Shown here: in pieces, positions 1 to 8,362 of the stretch
Layout of the letters: the number at the start of each line of letters is the position of its first letter
How positions within the stretch are numbered: position 1 is the stretch's first letter
NCBI RefSeq assembly: GCF_014287815.1
Contig: NZ_JACOOQ010000014.1
Coordinates: 16,820-80,819 of the forward strand
DNA: 64,000 nt
Source of the DNA: Clostridium lentum
GTDB lineage: Bacteria; Bacillota; Clostridia; Clostridiales; Clostridiaceae
Reading direction: 5' to 3'
The notes under the pieces: generated by a model
Databases searched by the model: none
Seen by the model: the letters and a program-made list of their open reading frames with translations, nothing else
Told to the model about the DNA's origin: nothing
Made by a program: the position numbers and the translations under genes

Positions 1-220
1 CCTTACTTTTTATGGAGTCTAAACCATAAGGGCATTCTATTGTATGAAATCCCTTTTCTATTCTCATTTCTCTATGTCTTGCTATCTTTTTATGACATTC
101 ATCATCATAGGGCATCATTGTAGCAATATATATTAATGAACCTTTTTTTCGAGACATACTTATATTTTCAGCATATTCTGATTTTCCACTGGCTGCCCCA
201 CCAGTAACTAATGCAAGCAT
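1..220 (-). CDS. cobU: Adenosylcobinamide kinase / guanylyltransferase CobU, partial
   Basis: Only the first 73 codons are inside the window; the gene continues past the left edge. The N-terminus carries a P-loop, GGAASGKS, at residues 7-14, the nucleotide-binding motif of the CobU/CobP family. That family phosphorylates adenosylcobinamide and then attaches GMP in the cobalamin nucleotide-loop pathway. The ATG follows a strong AAAGGAGGT ribosome site. Its neighbour cobT, on the same strand, works in the same pathway, which supports the call. A hairpin separates the two genes, so they may be only partly co-transcribed. The catalytic His that is guanylylated should lie further on but cannot be placed reliably here. 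Confidence 0.88.
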   Translation of the reverse strand, partial: MLALVTGGAASGKSEYAENISMSRKKGSLIYIATMMPYDDECHKKIARHREMRIEKGFHTIECPYGLDSIKSK

Positions 221-278
221 AAAACTACCTCCTTTAAAAGAATTTAACTATACAGTATTTTTATTTACAAGCTAATTA

Positions 279-311
279 AATCAGAAACCCCTAATAAAGA
301 AGTTTCTGATT
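279..311 (-). terminator. Hairpin between cobT and cobU
   Basis: Perfect 10-bp arms (279-288 and 302-311) enclose a 13-nt loop. In the minus direction the stem is followed only by a broken T stretch, so it is a weak terminator at best or a processing hairpin. It would reduce read-through from cobT into cobU. Confidence 0.4.
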
Positions 312-338
312 CTTTGCTAAAAACTATATAATTATAAA

Positions 339-1403
339 TTAACTTAATGGTTTGTATTTATCAATATTTATTTCTTCAAAGGTGCTCATATTTTTATACA
401 CTGTCATGGCCATATCTAATAATGGCATTACCGCTACAGCACCTGTACCTTCTCCTAAACACATATTGCAATCTATAAATGGATTTAAATTCAATTCTTC
501 CATAATTGCAATTGCAGCAGGTTCTTTTGATAAATGAGATGGTATGATATATCCTTTAACTTTTGGACAAATCTTCACAGCCACTAAAGCTGCCACTGCA
601 GAAATAAATCCATCAATGACTATAGGAATATTTAATGCTGCTCCACCAATAAATACACCCACAAGTCCTGCAATATCAAGGCCTCCAACTTTACTTAAAA
701 CATCAATCGGATCTTCCTTTTCTGGATTATTAATTTCGATGGCTTTCTTTATTGAATTTATCTTCTTATCTAAACCACTTGATGATAACCCTGCTCCTCT
801 TCCTGTTACCTCTTCCACATTTCTATCTAAAAGAACAGCTGCAATTGCGCTGCTAGTAGTTGTATTACCAATACCCATTTCACCGGTAGCAATTATTCCA
901 TATCCTTTATCCTTTAAATCTTTAACTATTTTAATACCGCATTCAACAGCTTCTATAGCCGTATATTTTGTCATTGCAGGCTCTTTAGTCATATTCTTAG
1001 TACCATACATCAACTTTTTTTCTATTAGACCATCAATATACATATCTCTTGCTATGCCTATATCAACAGGTATTACATCTACATTTACACACTTTGCCAT
1101 ATTATTAACAGATGTCTCGCCCTTAACCATATTTGCAGCTACAATTGCTGTAACTTCCTGTCCTGTCTGTGTTACTCCTTCTTCAACTACCCCATTATCA
1201 GCACACATCACTACAACAGCTCGCTTTTTAAGATTTACATTGGGGTTCCTTGTTATTCCAGCTATCTTAATAACTACTTCTTCTAATAGACCTAAACCAT
1301 TAAGCGGCTTTGCTATGTTATTCCAACGTTTTTCTGACACTTTCATAGCATCTATATCTAGTTCTTTAATTACTGATAACATATCTTTTAAATAAACTGA
1401 CAT
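339..1403 (-). CDS. cobT: Nicotinate-nucleotide-dimethylbenzimidazole phosphoribosyltransferase CobT
   Basis: CobT makes alpha-ribazole phosphate from nicotinate mononucleotide and a lower-ligand base such as dimethylbenzimidazole, for the nucleotide loop of cobalamin. The protein has 354 residues, the normal family length. It contains the GEMGIGNTTTSSA segment in the middle and LGEGTGA near the C-terminus; the Glu in the latter (residue 318) matches the catalytic base of the family. The ATG is preceded by AAGGTGAGG. It lies upstream of cobU on the same strand. No cobalamin riboswitch is visible between this gene and the next gene upstream at 1477. Confidence 0.95.
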   Translation of the reverse strand: MSVYLKDMLSVIKELDIDAMKVSEKRWNNIAKPLNGLGLLEEVVIKIAGITRNPNVNLKKRAVVVMCADNGVVEEGVTQTGQEVTAIVAANMVKGETSVNNMAKCVNVDVIPVDIGIARDMYIDGLIEKKLMYGTKNMTKEPAMTKYTAIEAVECGIKIVKDLKDKGYGIIATGEMGIGNTTTSSAIAAVLLDRNVEEVTGRGAGLSSSGLDKKINSIKKAIEINNPEKEDPIDVLSKVGGLDIAGLVGVFIGGAALNIPIVIDGFISAVAALVAVKICPKVKGYIIPSHLSKEPAAIAIMEELNLNPFIDCNMCLGEGTGAVAVMPLLDMAMTVYKNMSTFEEINIDKYKPLS

Positions 1404-1476
1404 CCTACCTCACCTTTTTATAATCATTACATTTATCTATGAAATTACTTGCAAAGGCAATATTGAAATAATAATG

Positions 1477-1890
1477 CTACTCAACTTGAGTTAATAATCT
1501 TTTCATTACATCCTTAACTTTAGGCATTCCTAACTCTTCTTGCGCTATGACAATAACTGCCTTTATATCATTATCCGATGAATCCATTTTATATGCTGCA
1601 AACTTCATTATTACATCATCATCAAGGAATTCTTCTATTTCTACTGCAATTTCTTCTGTAAGAGCCATATACTCTTCAAATAAAATGTCTTCATCTAATT
1701 CACTTAAATTAAATTCTTCACTTAACTCTTCATTTAACAAATCAATGTTCATACTTAAATTGAAAGCAACTATATCTTCTCTCTTAGAGCCTTTACTCAT
1801 ATCTTTTATTACTTTAAATTCAGTATTATCCTCAATTAATTTTTTCATATCCATGCTGTCTACAACTCTATTTCCAAATGCTATATACAT
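1477..1890 (-). CDS. Uncharacterised acidic 137-residue protein
   Basis: I do not recognise this protein. It is soluble, with no signal peptide or membrane segment. A Glu/Asp-rich, probably helical middle (about residues 50-95) is followed by a segment that could be alpha/beta. It starts at ATG after AGGAGAT and is evidently translated. It lies 23 nt downstream of the 110-residue gene at 1914-2246 and probably shares its promoter. Nothing in the sequence links it to the cobalamin genes that follow. Confidence 0.65.
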   Translation of the reverse strand: MYIAFGNRVVDSMDMKKLIEDNTEFKVIKDMSKGSKREDIVAFNLSMNIDLLNEELSEEFNLSELDEDILFEEYMALTEEIAVEIEEFLDDDVIMKFAAYKMDSSDNDIKAVIVIAQEELGMPKVKDVMKRLLTQVE

Positions 1891-1913
1891 TAAACTATCT
1901 CCTATATTTTTTA

Positions 1914-2246
1914 TTATTTCATTGTTATATTGTTTGTCTTTGGGAATAATCCTTCAAAGAATTTATCAAATCCATCATCACATAATTCAATATTCTCATT
2001 ATCATTTACATAGAAATTATTCATAGTTCCTACTATTAAATCAAATTTCTTTAAATTGCTTTCTTCTAATAATACATTATATAAATATGCTAAATGATTT
2101 TGCATATAAACTTGCATTTCTTTTACTTCTTCATCAGTAAGCTTTCCTTCTTCTTGTAATTTCTTTACTGGTCCATTTTTAAATATAAAATATGTACTTG
2201 CTTTAGTAATATTTTTTATATATTCTTGTAAAATTTTTCCTTCCAT
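1914..2246 (-). CDS. Uncharacterised 110-residue protein
   Basis: I do not recognise this protein. It looks mostly helical and soluble, with charged heptad-like stretches around residues 25-65 and no cysteine motif, signal or membrane segment that would suggest a role. The ATG follows GAGGTG. It is the first gene of a two-gene unit with 1477-1890 behind the promoter at 2285-2314. The short spacing suggests co-expression and perhaps a shared function. Confidence 0.65.
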   Translation of the reverse strand: MEGKILQEYIKNITKASTYFIFKNGPVKKLQEEGKLTDEEVKEMQVYMQNHLAYLYNVLLEESNLKKFDLIVGTMNNFYVNDNENIELCDDGFDKFFEGLFPKTNNITMK

Positions 2247-2284
2247 TATTACAACACCTCATACACTTAATTTTTCACTCATAC

Positions 2285-2314
2285 AGTATATCATATTTAC
2301 ATAACTAATATCAA
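2285..2314 (-). promoter_or_regulatory. Sigma-A-type promoter for the 1914/1477 gene pair
   Basis: Minus-strand TTGATA (2309-2314), 18-nt spacer, TATACT (2285-2290). Each hexamer has one mismatch to consensus. It lies about 40 nt upstream of the ATG at 2246. Confidence 0.55.
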
Positions 2315-2404
2315 AATATGGTGATTTTTAATAATATTATCTATAAATTTAGCAAATCTATGCTTATAATATAATAAATAAGTATAAATAAAGGAGATGT
2401 TTAT

Positions 2405-3277
2405 TTGAATTCATTATTAAAAACTAATGACTATATTGGACTTGTAGCTAATTCTAATGGTATTGATATAGCAAATAAAGATAAAATCGATACTTTAATA
2501 GCATGTCTTAAAGAGCTTGGATTAAATCCCCTTCTTTCATCTATATTTTATAAAAAGCAAGGACCATTTAATGGTACTGGGCAGGAAAGAGCTGATGTAC
2601 TCAATACATATTTTAATGACCCTAACATCAAGGCTATCTTTGACCTTTCTGGTGGAGATCTTTCTAATGAAACACTAGATTACATCGATTTTCAAACTAT
2701 ATCAGATAATCCTAAGCCTTTTTTTGGCTATAGTGATTTATCAACACTATTAAATGCCATAAATACTAAATCTCATATAGCTACTTATCATTATCAATTA
2801 AGACACCTTATAGGTAGAAACTCTCTTGAACAAAAAGAATACTTTTTAAATAGCTTTATGAAGTCTAATATGCCTAAATTTAAATATGAATTTATTCGCG
2901 GTTCACAAATGGAAGGTATTGTTATTGGAGGTAATATACGTTGTTTCCTTAAGCTTATGGGCACCAAATATCAACCTGACTTTAATAATAAAATCTTATT
3001 CCTTGAAAGTTTAAGTGGAGATTGTGCAAAGATGGCAACATTTCTTAGACAATATAAGCAAATAGGTGCCTTTGATAATCTTAATGGAATCATACTTGGA
3101 ACCTTCACTGAAATGGAAAAAGAAAAATATAAACCTACCATTGAAGAAATGATTATTTCTTTAGTAGATTCCTCTATTCCTATAGCTAAATCTTTGGAAC
3201 TAGGCCATGGTGAAGATTGTAAATGTATTATAATTGGCAATCATTATTCATTAAAAAAACAAAAACTGGAAGTTTAA
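2405..3277 (+). CDS. LD-carboxypeptidase, peptidase family S66 (MccF/LdcA-like)
   Basis: S66 serine peptidases cleave an L,D peptide bond, classically the terminal D-Ala of muropeptides during wall recycling; MccF members instead inactivate microcin C-type peptides. The 290-residue protein has the nucleophile context FGYSD (Ser-110), a Glu at about 201 after ILFL, and LGHG with His-268, matching the Ser-Glu-His triad. There is no signal peptide, so the enzyme is cytoplasmic. The start is TTG, fixed by AAAGGAGATG ten bases upstream. It converges on the M28 peptidase gene and ends inside a bidirectional terminator. Whether its role is recycling or peptide immunity cannot be told from sequence. 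Confidence 0.87.
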   Translation: MNSLLKTNDYIGLVANSNGIDIANKDKIDTLIACLKELGLNPLLSSIFYKKQGPFNGTGQERADVLNTYFNDPNIKAIFDLSGGDLSNETLDYIDFQTISDNPKPFFGYSDLSTLLNAINTKSHIATYHYQLRHLIGRNSLEQKEYFLNSFMKSNMPKFKYEFIRGSQMEGIVIGGNIRCFLKLMGTKYQPDFNNKILFLESLSGDCAKMATFLRQYKQIGAFDNLNGIILGTFTEMEKEKYKPTIEEMIISLVDSSIPIAKSLELGHGEDCKCIIIGNHYSLKKQKLEV

Positions 3278-3289
3278 TTTCCAGTTTTT
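3261..3289. terminator. Bidirectional terminator between convergent peptidase genes
   Basis: 11-bp arms, AAAAACTGGAA (3261-3271) and its complement (3279-3289), around a 7-nt loop give U-tracts in both directions. The loop holds the stop codons of both convergent genes. Confidence 0.88.
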
Positions 3290-4233
3290 ATTTCATTCAT
3301 ATCATAAAAATTTTCAGATATAAACTTAAATAGTACTTCACTTAATTTTTCCAAATCACTATAATCTATGTTATCAAGATTATCATTATTAGTATGAACA
3401 ATATCTATTATATTATCATCACCAAGTACAAGTGATGGGTATCCATACATTCTAAATATTTGATGATCACTGGTTCCTCTGAGAACACCATTTTTAGTTG
3501 CATAAATATTATCATTATATGCAACTCCTTCTTCATTAAACAGTTCTCTCATAGCACTATATAATTTCTCAGATTTTACATCATTATTTCCCATTGCTAA
3601 TTCCATACAATTTTTTGCACCAACACAATCAATATTTATATTATAGCATTTGTTATATTTCTTATTATATTTTTTCATAAATTCATTACTTCCATTTAAA
3701 CCTGTTTCTTCAGCATTATAGGCAACAATTACAATATCATCTTTAAAAACTTTTTTCTTGGCTTCTACATTTAGTTTTCTAGCAGTTTCTAAAATTACGC
3801 TTATACCTGACGCATTATCAATAGCTCCCATTAATTTCTGTCCATTATCACCTACAATATGATCAAAATGTGCTGTTAAAAATACAGCATTTTCTCCTTC
3901 AGTTCCTTTTATAACACCTACCACATTATTAATAGCGAAATTCTCCTTACCTCGATATCTCAATCCTGTTTCATTATAAAAGCTTTTTCCATCAAATATA
4001 TCCAATTCTATTTCTGTAAAATAATCTTTTATATACTCAGCAGCCTTTATATTTTCATCTGTTGCTACTACTCTACCTCTATATTCATCTGAGCATAATG
4101 TTTCCATTATCTTTTGAACATTTTCTGTACTTTCAACTTCATACTGTTCTTTATTAATTAATGCCTCAGCACCAATATTACTTAATATAAATATTAGCAC
4201 TGATAGTAAAACTTTAATTACTATTTTTTTCAT
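3274..4233 (-). CDS. Secreted or membrane-anchored M28-family zinc aminopeptidase
   Basis: M28 enzymes are two-zinc exopeptidases. The N-terminal MKKIVIKVLLSVLIFILSN looks like a signal peptide or anchor (residues 1-22). Metal and catalytic residues follow in family order: AHFDH (His-122), GAIDNASG (Asp-139), NAEETGLNG (Glu-175/176), a later Asp in the NIDCVGA segment, and the TSDHQ histidine near residue 255. The length of 319 fits a single M28 domain without a protease-associated insert. The ATG follows AAAGGGAAAG. Its 3' end overlaps the convergent S66 gene by 4 bp. The substrate is unknown; peptide scavenging outside the cell is the natural reading. Confidence 0.88.
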   Translation of the reverse strand: MKKIVIKVLLSVLIFILSNIGAEALINKEQYEVESTENVQKIMETLCSDEYRGRVVATDENIKAAEYIKDYFTEIELDIFDGKSFYNETGLRYRGKENFAINNVVGVIKGTEGENAVFLTAHFDHIVGDNGQKLMGAIDNASGISVILETARKLNVEAKKKVFKDDIVIVAYNAEETGLNGSNEFMKKYNKKYNKCYNINIDCVGAKNCMELAMGNNDVKSEKLYSAMRELFNEEGVAYNDNIYATKNGVLRGTSDHQIFRMYGYPSLVLGDDNIIDIVHTNNDNLDNIDYSDLEKLSEVLFKFISENFYDMNEIKTGN

Positions 4234-4311
4234 TTATCAACTTTCCCTTTACAATAAATATAAAATTTTAAATGACATAAAACTTTTAATTCTATGTCAT
4301 TTAACCTTCAA

Positions 4312-4563
4312 CTACCTTCTTAATAAATATACTCCTAGAGCACCTAATGCCATTCCAACTCCTAAATACATTAAGGGTTTGGAATCAAATTGCATCATAT
4401 TTCTAATATTAAATCCTTCATCTTCCTGCTCATCATTTTCATAATCATAATTATCATCACAGCAAAATATACACTCTTTCTTATCATGAATTTTCGGTCT
4501 TTTCACTCTTCTCATAATTGCATTTAATTCTTTTTCGAGATTTATTCCTGTACTTAAATTCAT
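4312..4563 (-). CDS. Small tail-anchored membrane protein with a CxxCC motif
   Basis: This 83-residue protein has three parts: a basic N-terminal helix (about 1-28), a cysteine-bearing acidic middle (CIFCCDD at 31-37, then many Asp/Glu), and a Gly/Leu-rich hydrophobic helix at 64-81 ending in LLRR. It looks like a single-pass protein with a cytoplasmic basic tail. The ATG is preceded by GAGGTGAT. I do not recognise a family. The long AT-rich region upstream (4564-4890) with a repeated motif is the likely control region. Confidence 0.65.
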   Translation of the reverse strand: MNLSTGINLEKELNAIMRRVKRPKIHDKKECIFCCDDNYDYENDEQEDEGFNIRNMMQFDSKPLMYLGVGMALGALGVYLLRR

Positions 4564-4680
4564 TAATTATCACCTCAAAGTTATTATAAACATTTTATTT
4601 AAGTATTACTCTCCATATCTTATTCTATTTAATATATTTTTTTATTTTTCTTAAATTTAATTGTTACACTAATTTTTTTT

Positions 4681-4890
4681 ATTGCTTATTCTCATTTACG
4701 AGTATTTTATTTAAGACTTTATATGGTATAAATTTTTAAATCATATCTGCTTTTTCATATTAAGTCTAATGCAATATATGATTATAAGAATGAGTAACAA
4801 CTAGTATATATTTACCTCTTCATAAAAATCTAACAGTTACTTTTTATTATTACTTATACTTATTTACGAGTATTTTACTTAAGTTTATAT
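4681..4890. repeat. Imperfect direct repeat in the 4564-4938 intergenic region
   Basis: Two copies of a roughly 43-nt unit centred on TTTACGAGTATTTTA lie at 4681-4724 and 4849-4890. They differ at a few positions and by a 2-nt gap. A weaker partial copy (CATTTTATTTAAG) lies near 4591. The rest of this 375-nt gap is AT-rich and shows no open frame I can support. The repeats sit upstream of the 83-residue gene and could be operators or a decayed duplication. Confidence 0.5.
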
Positions 4891-4940
4891 AAAAAATATT
4901 AATACCCTCTTCATAATAGAAGAGGGTATTAATATTTTTT
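4891..4940 (-). terminator. Terminator of mgsA
   Basis: A perfect 21-bp inverted repeat (4891-4911 and 4920-4940) with an 8-nt loop, GC-richest next to the loop (ACCCTCTT/AAGAGGGT), ends in T6 in the minus direction. It begins at the stop codon of mgsA. Confidence 0.9.
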
Positions 4941-5310
4941 ATAATTTTATGTTAATTGCATCTAATAAAAGCTGAGCTGATTCCACATTAGTTGCTAGTG
5001 GTACCTTATATACATCACATAACCTTAAAAGTGCCATAATGTCAGGTTCATGTGGCTGTGATGTTAGAGGATCTCTTAAAAAAATTATCATGTCTACATT
5101 GTGATCTGCCACTAAAGCACCTATTTGTTGATCTCCTCCTAAAGGTCCACTCTTATATCTATAAATTTGTAAATTTGTATTTTCCATTACTCTAAGACCA
5201 GTTGTTCCTGTAGAAACCAATTCAACTTTCTTTAAAATACTTTCATTCTTTTTTGCAAATTGAATCATTTCTTCTTTTTTCTTATCATGTGCTATTAAAG
5301 CTATTCTCAT
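4939..5310 (-). CDS. mgsA: Methylglyoxal synthase
   Basis: MgsA converts dihydroxyacetone phosphate to methylglyoxal and phosphate, a bypass that frees phosphate when sugar phosphates accumulate. The sequence shows the family core: IALIAHD at the N-terminus, STGTTG for phosphate binding, [16 protein letters not shown] with the catalytic Asp, [15 protein letters not shown] with the active-site Asp and His, and a C-terminal PLATN. I place the start at the ATG of MRIAL, because GGAGG lies 7 nt upstream. An in-frame ATG 15 nt earlier has no such site. Length is then 123 residues, close to the usual 125-150. Confidence 0.95.
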   Translation of the reverse strand: MRIALIAHDKKKEEMIQFAKKNESILKKVELVSTGTTGLRVMENTNLQIYRYKSGPLGGDQQIGALVADHNVDMIIFLRDPLTSQPHEPDIMALLRLCDVYKVPLATNVESAQLLLDAINIKL

Positions 5311-5351
5311 TTTCTCATCCTCCATATTCCCTATTTACCTATATACTATCA

Positions 5352-6128
5352 TTATTTGCTATTTAATTCATCTATTATTTTTTTTACATCTTTATATCTA
5401 GGATCATATTGATAAACTATATTGAAATATTCATAAGCATCTTCCTTATGTCCCATAATCTTAAAACATCTTGCTAAATTATAATAAACATCAACACTGC
5501 CTTCATCTAAATCTATCGCTCTTTCATAATTTTCTAAAGCTTTTTCATAATTCTTATTAGCCATATGATATTCTGCTATACCAATATATACACTACCTAT
5601 ATTTGCATCTAATTTTAGAGCATCTTCAAAATCTGTCATTGCCTCACTAGATTTATGTAAATATTTAAGCTTAATCCAACCTACATTTGCCTTTATATGT
5701 GCTGCATCTGAACTACTTAATGTATTTGAACTAAGCACTTTTTCTGCTCTTGCTATCCCTTCTTCATATCTTCCAAGTTTAATATCTATATCTGTAAGAT
5801 ATGCTACTACAAAAAAACTATTAGGATTACTATCTAATATTTCTATAAAGACTTTCTTACTTTCTTCATATCTTTCTAAATAAAATAAAGCTTCACCTTT
5901 TAAGCTTTTAGCATAATTAACATTAATAATATTCTTTTCTAGAGCCTCATTTATTTCTTCTACTGCTCCCTCATAATCCTCTAATGCCATTAAAGCATCA
6001 GCTACATAAACATGTATTTCTGGATTTTTACTATTTTCTAATTCTTCCATGGCATAAGCAAGAGCTGTTGCTGCATCTTCCTCTAATCTTTCTGCGTATC
6101 CCCATAAAAATTCTTCTCTTATTTTCAT
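5352..6128 (-). CDS. Tetratricopeptide-repeat protein
   Basis: The 258 residues form about six to seven TPR-like helical pairs. The clearest is near the end (about 185-250), where AxxxYxxAIxLxxxxxxxYYNLA patterns repeat. There is no signal peptide or catalytic domain, so it is probably a cytoplasmic scaffold for protein-protein contacts. The ATG follows AGGAGG. The gene sits just upstream of mgsA on the same strand (about 40 nt gap) and may be co-transcribed with it. The partner is unknown. Confidence 0.8.
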   Translation of the reverse strand: MKIREEFLWGYAERLEEDAATALAYAMEELENSKNPEIHVYVADALMALEDYEGAVEEINEALEKNIINVNYAKSLKGEALFYLERYEESKKVFIEILDSNPNSFFVVAYLTDIDIKLGRYEEGIARAEKVLSSNTLSSSDAAHIKANVGWIKLKYLHKSSEAMTDFEDALKLDANIGSVYIGIAEYHMANKNYEKALENYERAIDLDEGSVDVYYNLARCFKIMGHKEDAYEYFNIVYQYDPRYKDVKKIIDELNSK

Positions 6129-6180
6129 TTATAAATTCCTCCTAATTAATCGAAGTGATTAAACTTCATAACTATTTCTC

Positions 6181-7053
6181 CTATGCTCTTTTTTTATCTA
6201 ATTTTCTATTATATAAATACATATATAATGACGCTCCAAAAATTACTACGTATCCTATTATACTCATATAATCTGGTAATACTCCAAAGATTACAAAGCT
6301 AATTATAGCTGAGAAAATTATATTGGAATAATCAAAAATTGAAATTTCTTTTGATGGTGCATATTTATATGCTAAAGTAATTCCAAATTGCCCTACAGTA
6401 GCAAATATTCCAGCAAATATCAAGTACATAAACTGCATAATTCCCATAGGTTTATATACAGCTATCATAAATGGTGCTATTACTATTAAAGAAAAGGTTG
6501 AAAAATAGAATACAATAGTATAATGCTTTTCCTTTCCTCCCAAAAATCTTAAACATGTGTAGGCTGCCGCTGCACATATTGCTCCTAATACTCCCACCAT
6601 CGCTGGAACTACTGCCATATTAAATTCTGGCCTAATGATAAATAAAGCTCCTATAAAGGCAATTATTATGGAAATCAACTGTCTTGAATTTATTTTTTCC
6701 TTTAAGAATAATGCTGAAAAAATAATAACAAGAAATGGGCTTAACTTATTAAGCATATTTGCATCTGATAAGACAAGATTATCAATAGCATAAAAATTAA
6801 ATATTATACCTAAAGTTCCAAAAGCTGATCTTGTTATTAATATCTTCTGGTTCTCTCTTTTACCAAAGAAACTCTGCTTATGTTTGATAATAAAAAACAT
6901 TGCTACAAAACAAGAAACCAGATTTCTAAAAAATGTTTTCTGAAATGATGGTAAATCACCTGCTAATTTTACAAAGGCAGACATCATAGCAAATCCAAAG
7001 GCAGAAATTATAATTAAAATTATTCCTTTGCTTCTATTTCCTATCTTATCCAT
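6181..7053 (-). CDS. DMT-superfamily (EamA) transporter
   Basis: The 290-residue integral membrane protein has about ten hydrophobic segments arranged as two EamA repeats. The first repeat holds the SAFGFAMMSAFVKL segment and a small-residue-rich helix pair. The second holds ICAAAAYTCLRFLG and the FAGIFATVGQFGITLAYKYA segment. Such proteins usually export metabolites or amino acids in exchange for protons. The substrate cannot be read from sequence. The C-terminus is short and basic. The start follows AAGGAGAA. It lies 52 nt upstream of the TPR gene. Confidence 0.88.
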   Translation of the reverse strand: MDKIGNRSKGIILIIISAFGFAMMSAFVKLAGDLPSFQKTFFRNLVSCFVAMFFIIKHKQSFFGKRENQKILITRSAFGTLGIIFNFYAIDNLVLSDANMLNKLSPFLVIIFSALFLKEKINSRQLISIIIAFIGALFIIRPEFNMAVVPAMVGVLGAICAAAAYTCLRFLGGKEKHYTIVFYFSTFSLIVIAPFMIAVYKPMGIMQFMYLIFAGIFATVGQFGITLAYKYAPSKEISIFDYSNIIFSAIISFVIFGVLPDYMSIIGYVVIFGASLYMYLYNRKLDKKRA

Positions 7054-7131
7054 ATTGTATATTCTCCTTATAAATTTTTTAATATAATTTAGAATAACAT
7101 AATTAATTTATAAATTCTACTTAAAAGCTAT

Positions 7132-7248
7132 CTATATGCCCTTATCACATTTCTTATCACTATAATATTTCCTTAATCCTTCAAAAGTTGCTTTTTTTCC
7201 TGAAATTATACACTTTTCAACATACTCTTTCAATACATAAATACTCAT
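7132..7248 (-). CDS. Small 38-residue open reading frame with a good ribosome site
   Basis: In the 308-nt gap between 7053 and 7362, an ATG at 7248 is preceded by AGAGGTGAT and opens 38 codons ending in TAG. The predicted peptide begins MSIYVLKEYVEKC, is basic, and has two cysteines (13 and 34). It is probably one amphipathic helix followed by a charged tail. It lies just downstream of the terminator of the DUF2232-like gene, so it needs its own promoter, which I cannot place clearly. I recognise no family. Confidence 0.45.
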   Translation of the reverse strand: MSIYVLKEYVEKCIISGKKATFEGLRKYYSDKKCDKGI

Positions 7249-7313
7249 TTAAATCACCTCTGAATTTATTTATATTCATATATATGTATCTATAATTATG
7301 TAAATGACAAAAA

Positions 7314-7351
7314 AAAGAAATCAGCAAAAATTAATTTTTACTGATTTCTTT
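7314..7351 (-). terminator. Terminator of the DUF2232-like gene
   Basis: AAAGAAATCAG (7314-7324) pairs with 7341-7351. The 16-nt loop has a further A5/T5 pairing, and a T-run follows in the minus direction. Confidence 0.85.
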
Positions 7352-7361
7352 ATTTAAGATA

Positions 7362-8342
7362 TTAAACCGATTCTAAAATTTTAATCTGCCTCTGTCTCAA
7401 ACCTATTTTCTTATTAATTATCCATGAGAAAGCAACAAGTAATAAAAACGTAATTCTAAAGTTTGTTAATAAGGAGAATACTGAGAATATTAATGATAAT
7501 TTATATAATGCCTTTGACTTATTTCTTATTATTATATACTTCATAACAAATGAAAGTGAATCTTTTATAATGAAGTAAAAGAATATTACTTCTACTGACA
7601 TAATAACTACTCTTAAATAATCCATTGTTATTTCTATATTATAAGCTTTAATAAATTCTACTATGGCTACATATACTATAGAAAATCTATACGCTTCTTT
7701 ACTACAACATAAAAATGCACCATATTTATTAAATTGCTTTATTATGTTAAATTTTCTTTTAGTATTTTTATCTAATATCCTTAGTTTATTTCCTAAAAAC
7801 ATAGCTCCTAAATAGACCGCAATCACTGTTCCTACTGGTATGGTTGCAATACTTAAATAAATAACCAATGATGAATAATACTCTGGTAATATTATATTAG
7901 GATTATATGTACTTACTGCCATTATTACAGTTTGTAGAATTTCTTCTGAATCTTTAATGAGACTGTACCCTGTAAGTGTTGAAAAATATATATCCACAAA
8001 TATTATTATAAAAGTGGCAAGTACTGATGACAATAATAAATCATCAAAAATACTGCTATCCTTACTAATAAATAATGTACATATAAATCCAATTATCATA
8101 CCTTGTGCCATCCAAACTGCTGCTATAACATTACCTAATACAAAAAAAACAATTGTCAATGAAGTAATGCTCATAAATAATGCTTGCTTTCTGTCAAGCT
8201 TAAAAAATACAATACAAATATATATAGGTACTATTACGTCTAGAAATAAGGTATATGCAATACCCGTACTAATGGCTATTACACTTAACAAAATAAATAT
8301 AGCTGAGAAAACAGCTGAATAAGTAATATTTTTTGTATTCAT
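7362..8342 (-). CDS. DUF2232/YybS-like multi-pass membrane protein
   Basis: The protein has 326 residues and about nine hydrophobic helices, with no recognisable catalytic motif. The small-residue N-terminal helices and overall plan resemble DUF2232 (YybS) proteins, which are distantly related in topology to ECF-transporter S components. No ECF energising genes lie nearby. It starts 20 nt downstream of the TetR regulator on the same strand and is probably controlled by it. A weak AAAGAGAT site precedes the ATG. The DUF2232 assignment is from general resemblance and is moderately certain. Confidence 0.6.
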   Translation of the reverse strand: MNTKNITYSAVFSAIFILLSVIAISTGIAYTLFLDVIVPIYICIVFFKLDRKQALFMSITSLTIVFFVLGNVIAAVWMAQGMIIGFICTLFISKDSSIFDDLLLSSVLATFIIIFVDIYFSTLTGYSLIKDSEEILQTVIMAVSTYNPNIILPEYYSSLVIYLSIATIPVGTVIAVYLGAMFLGNKLRILDKNTKRKFNIIKQFNKYGAFLCCSKEAYRFSIVYVAIVEFIKAYNIEITMDYLRVVIMSVEVIFFYFIIKDSLSFVMKYIIIRNKSKALYKLSLIFSVFSLLTNFRITFLLLVAFSWIINKKIGLRQRQIKILESV

Positions 8343-8362
8343 AAATATTATCTCTTTCTTAA

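Noticed and set aside
544..1395. Long plus-strand open frame antisense to cobT
   Set aside because: It is a mirror of cobT codon usage; it has no ribosome site and no family features, while cobT is complete and certain.
1404..1476. Cobalamin riboswitch before cobT
   Set aside because: The 73-nt gap is too short and has no cobalamin-box sequence.
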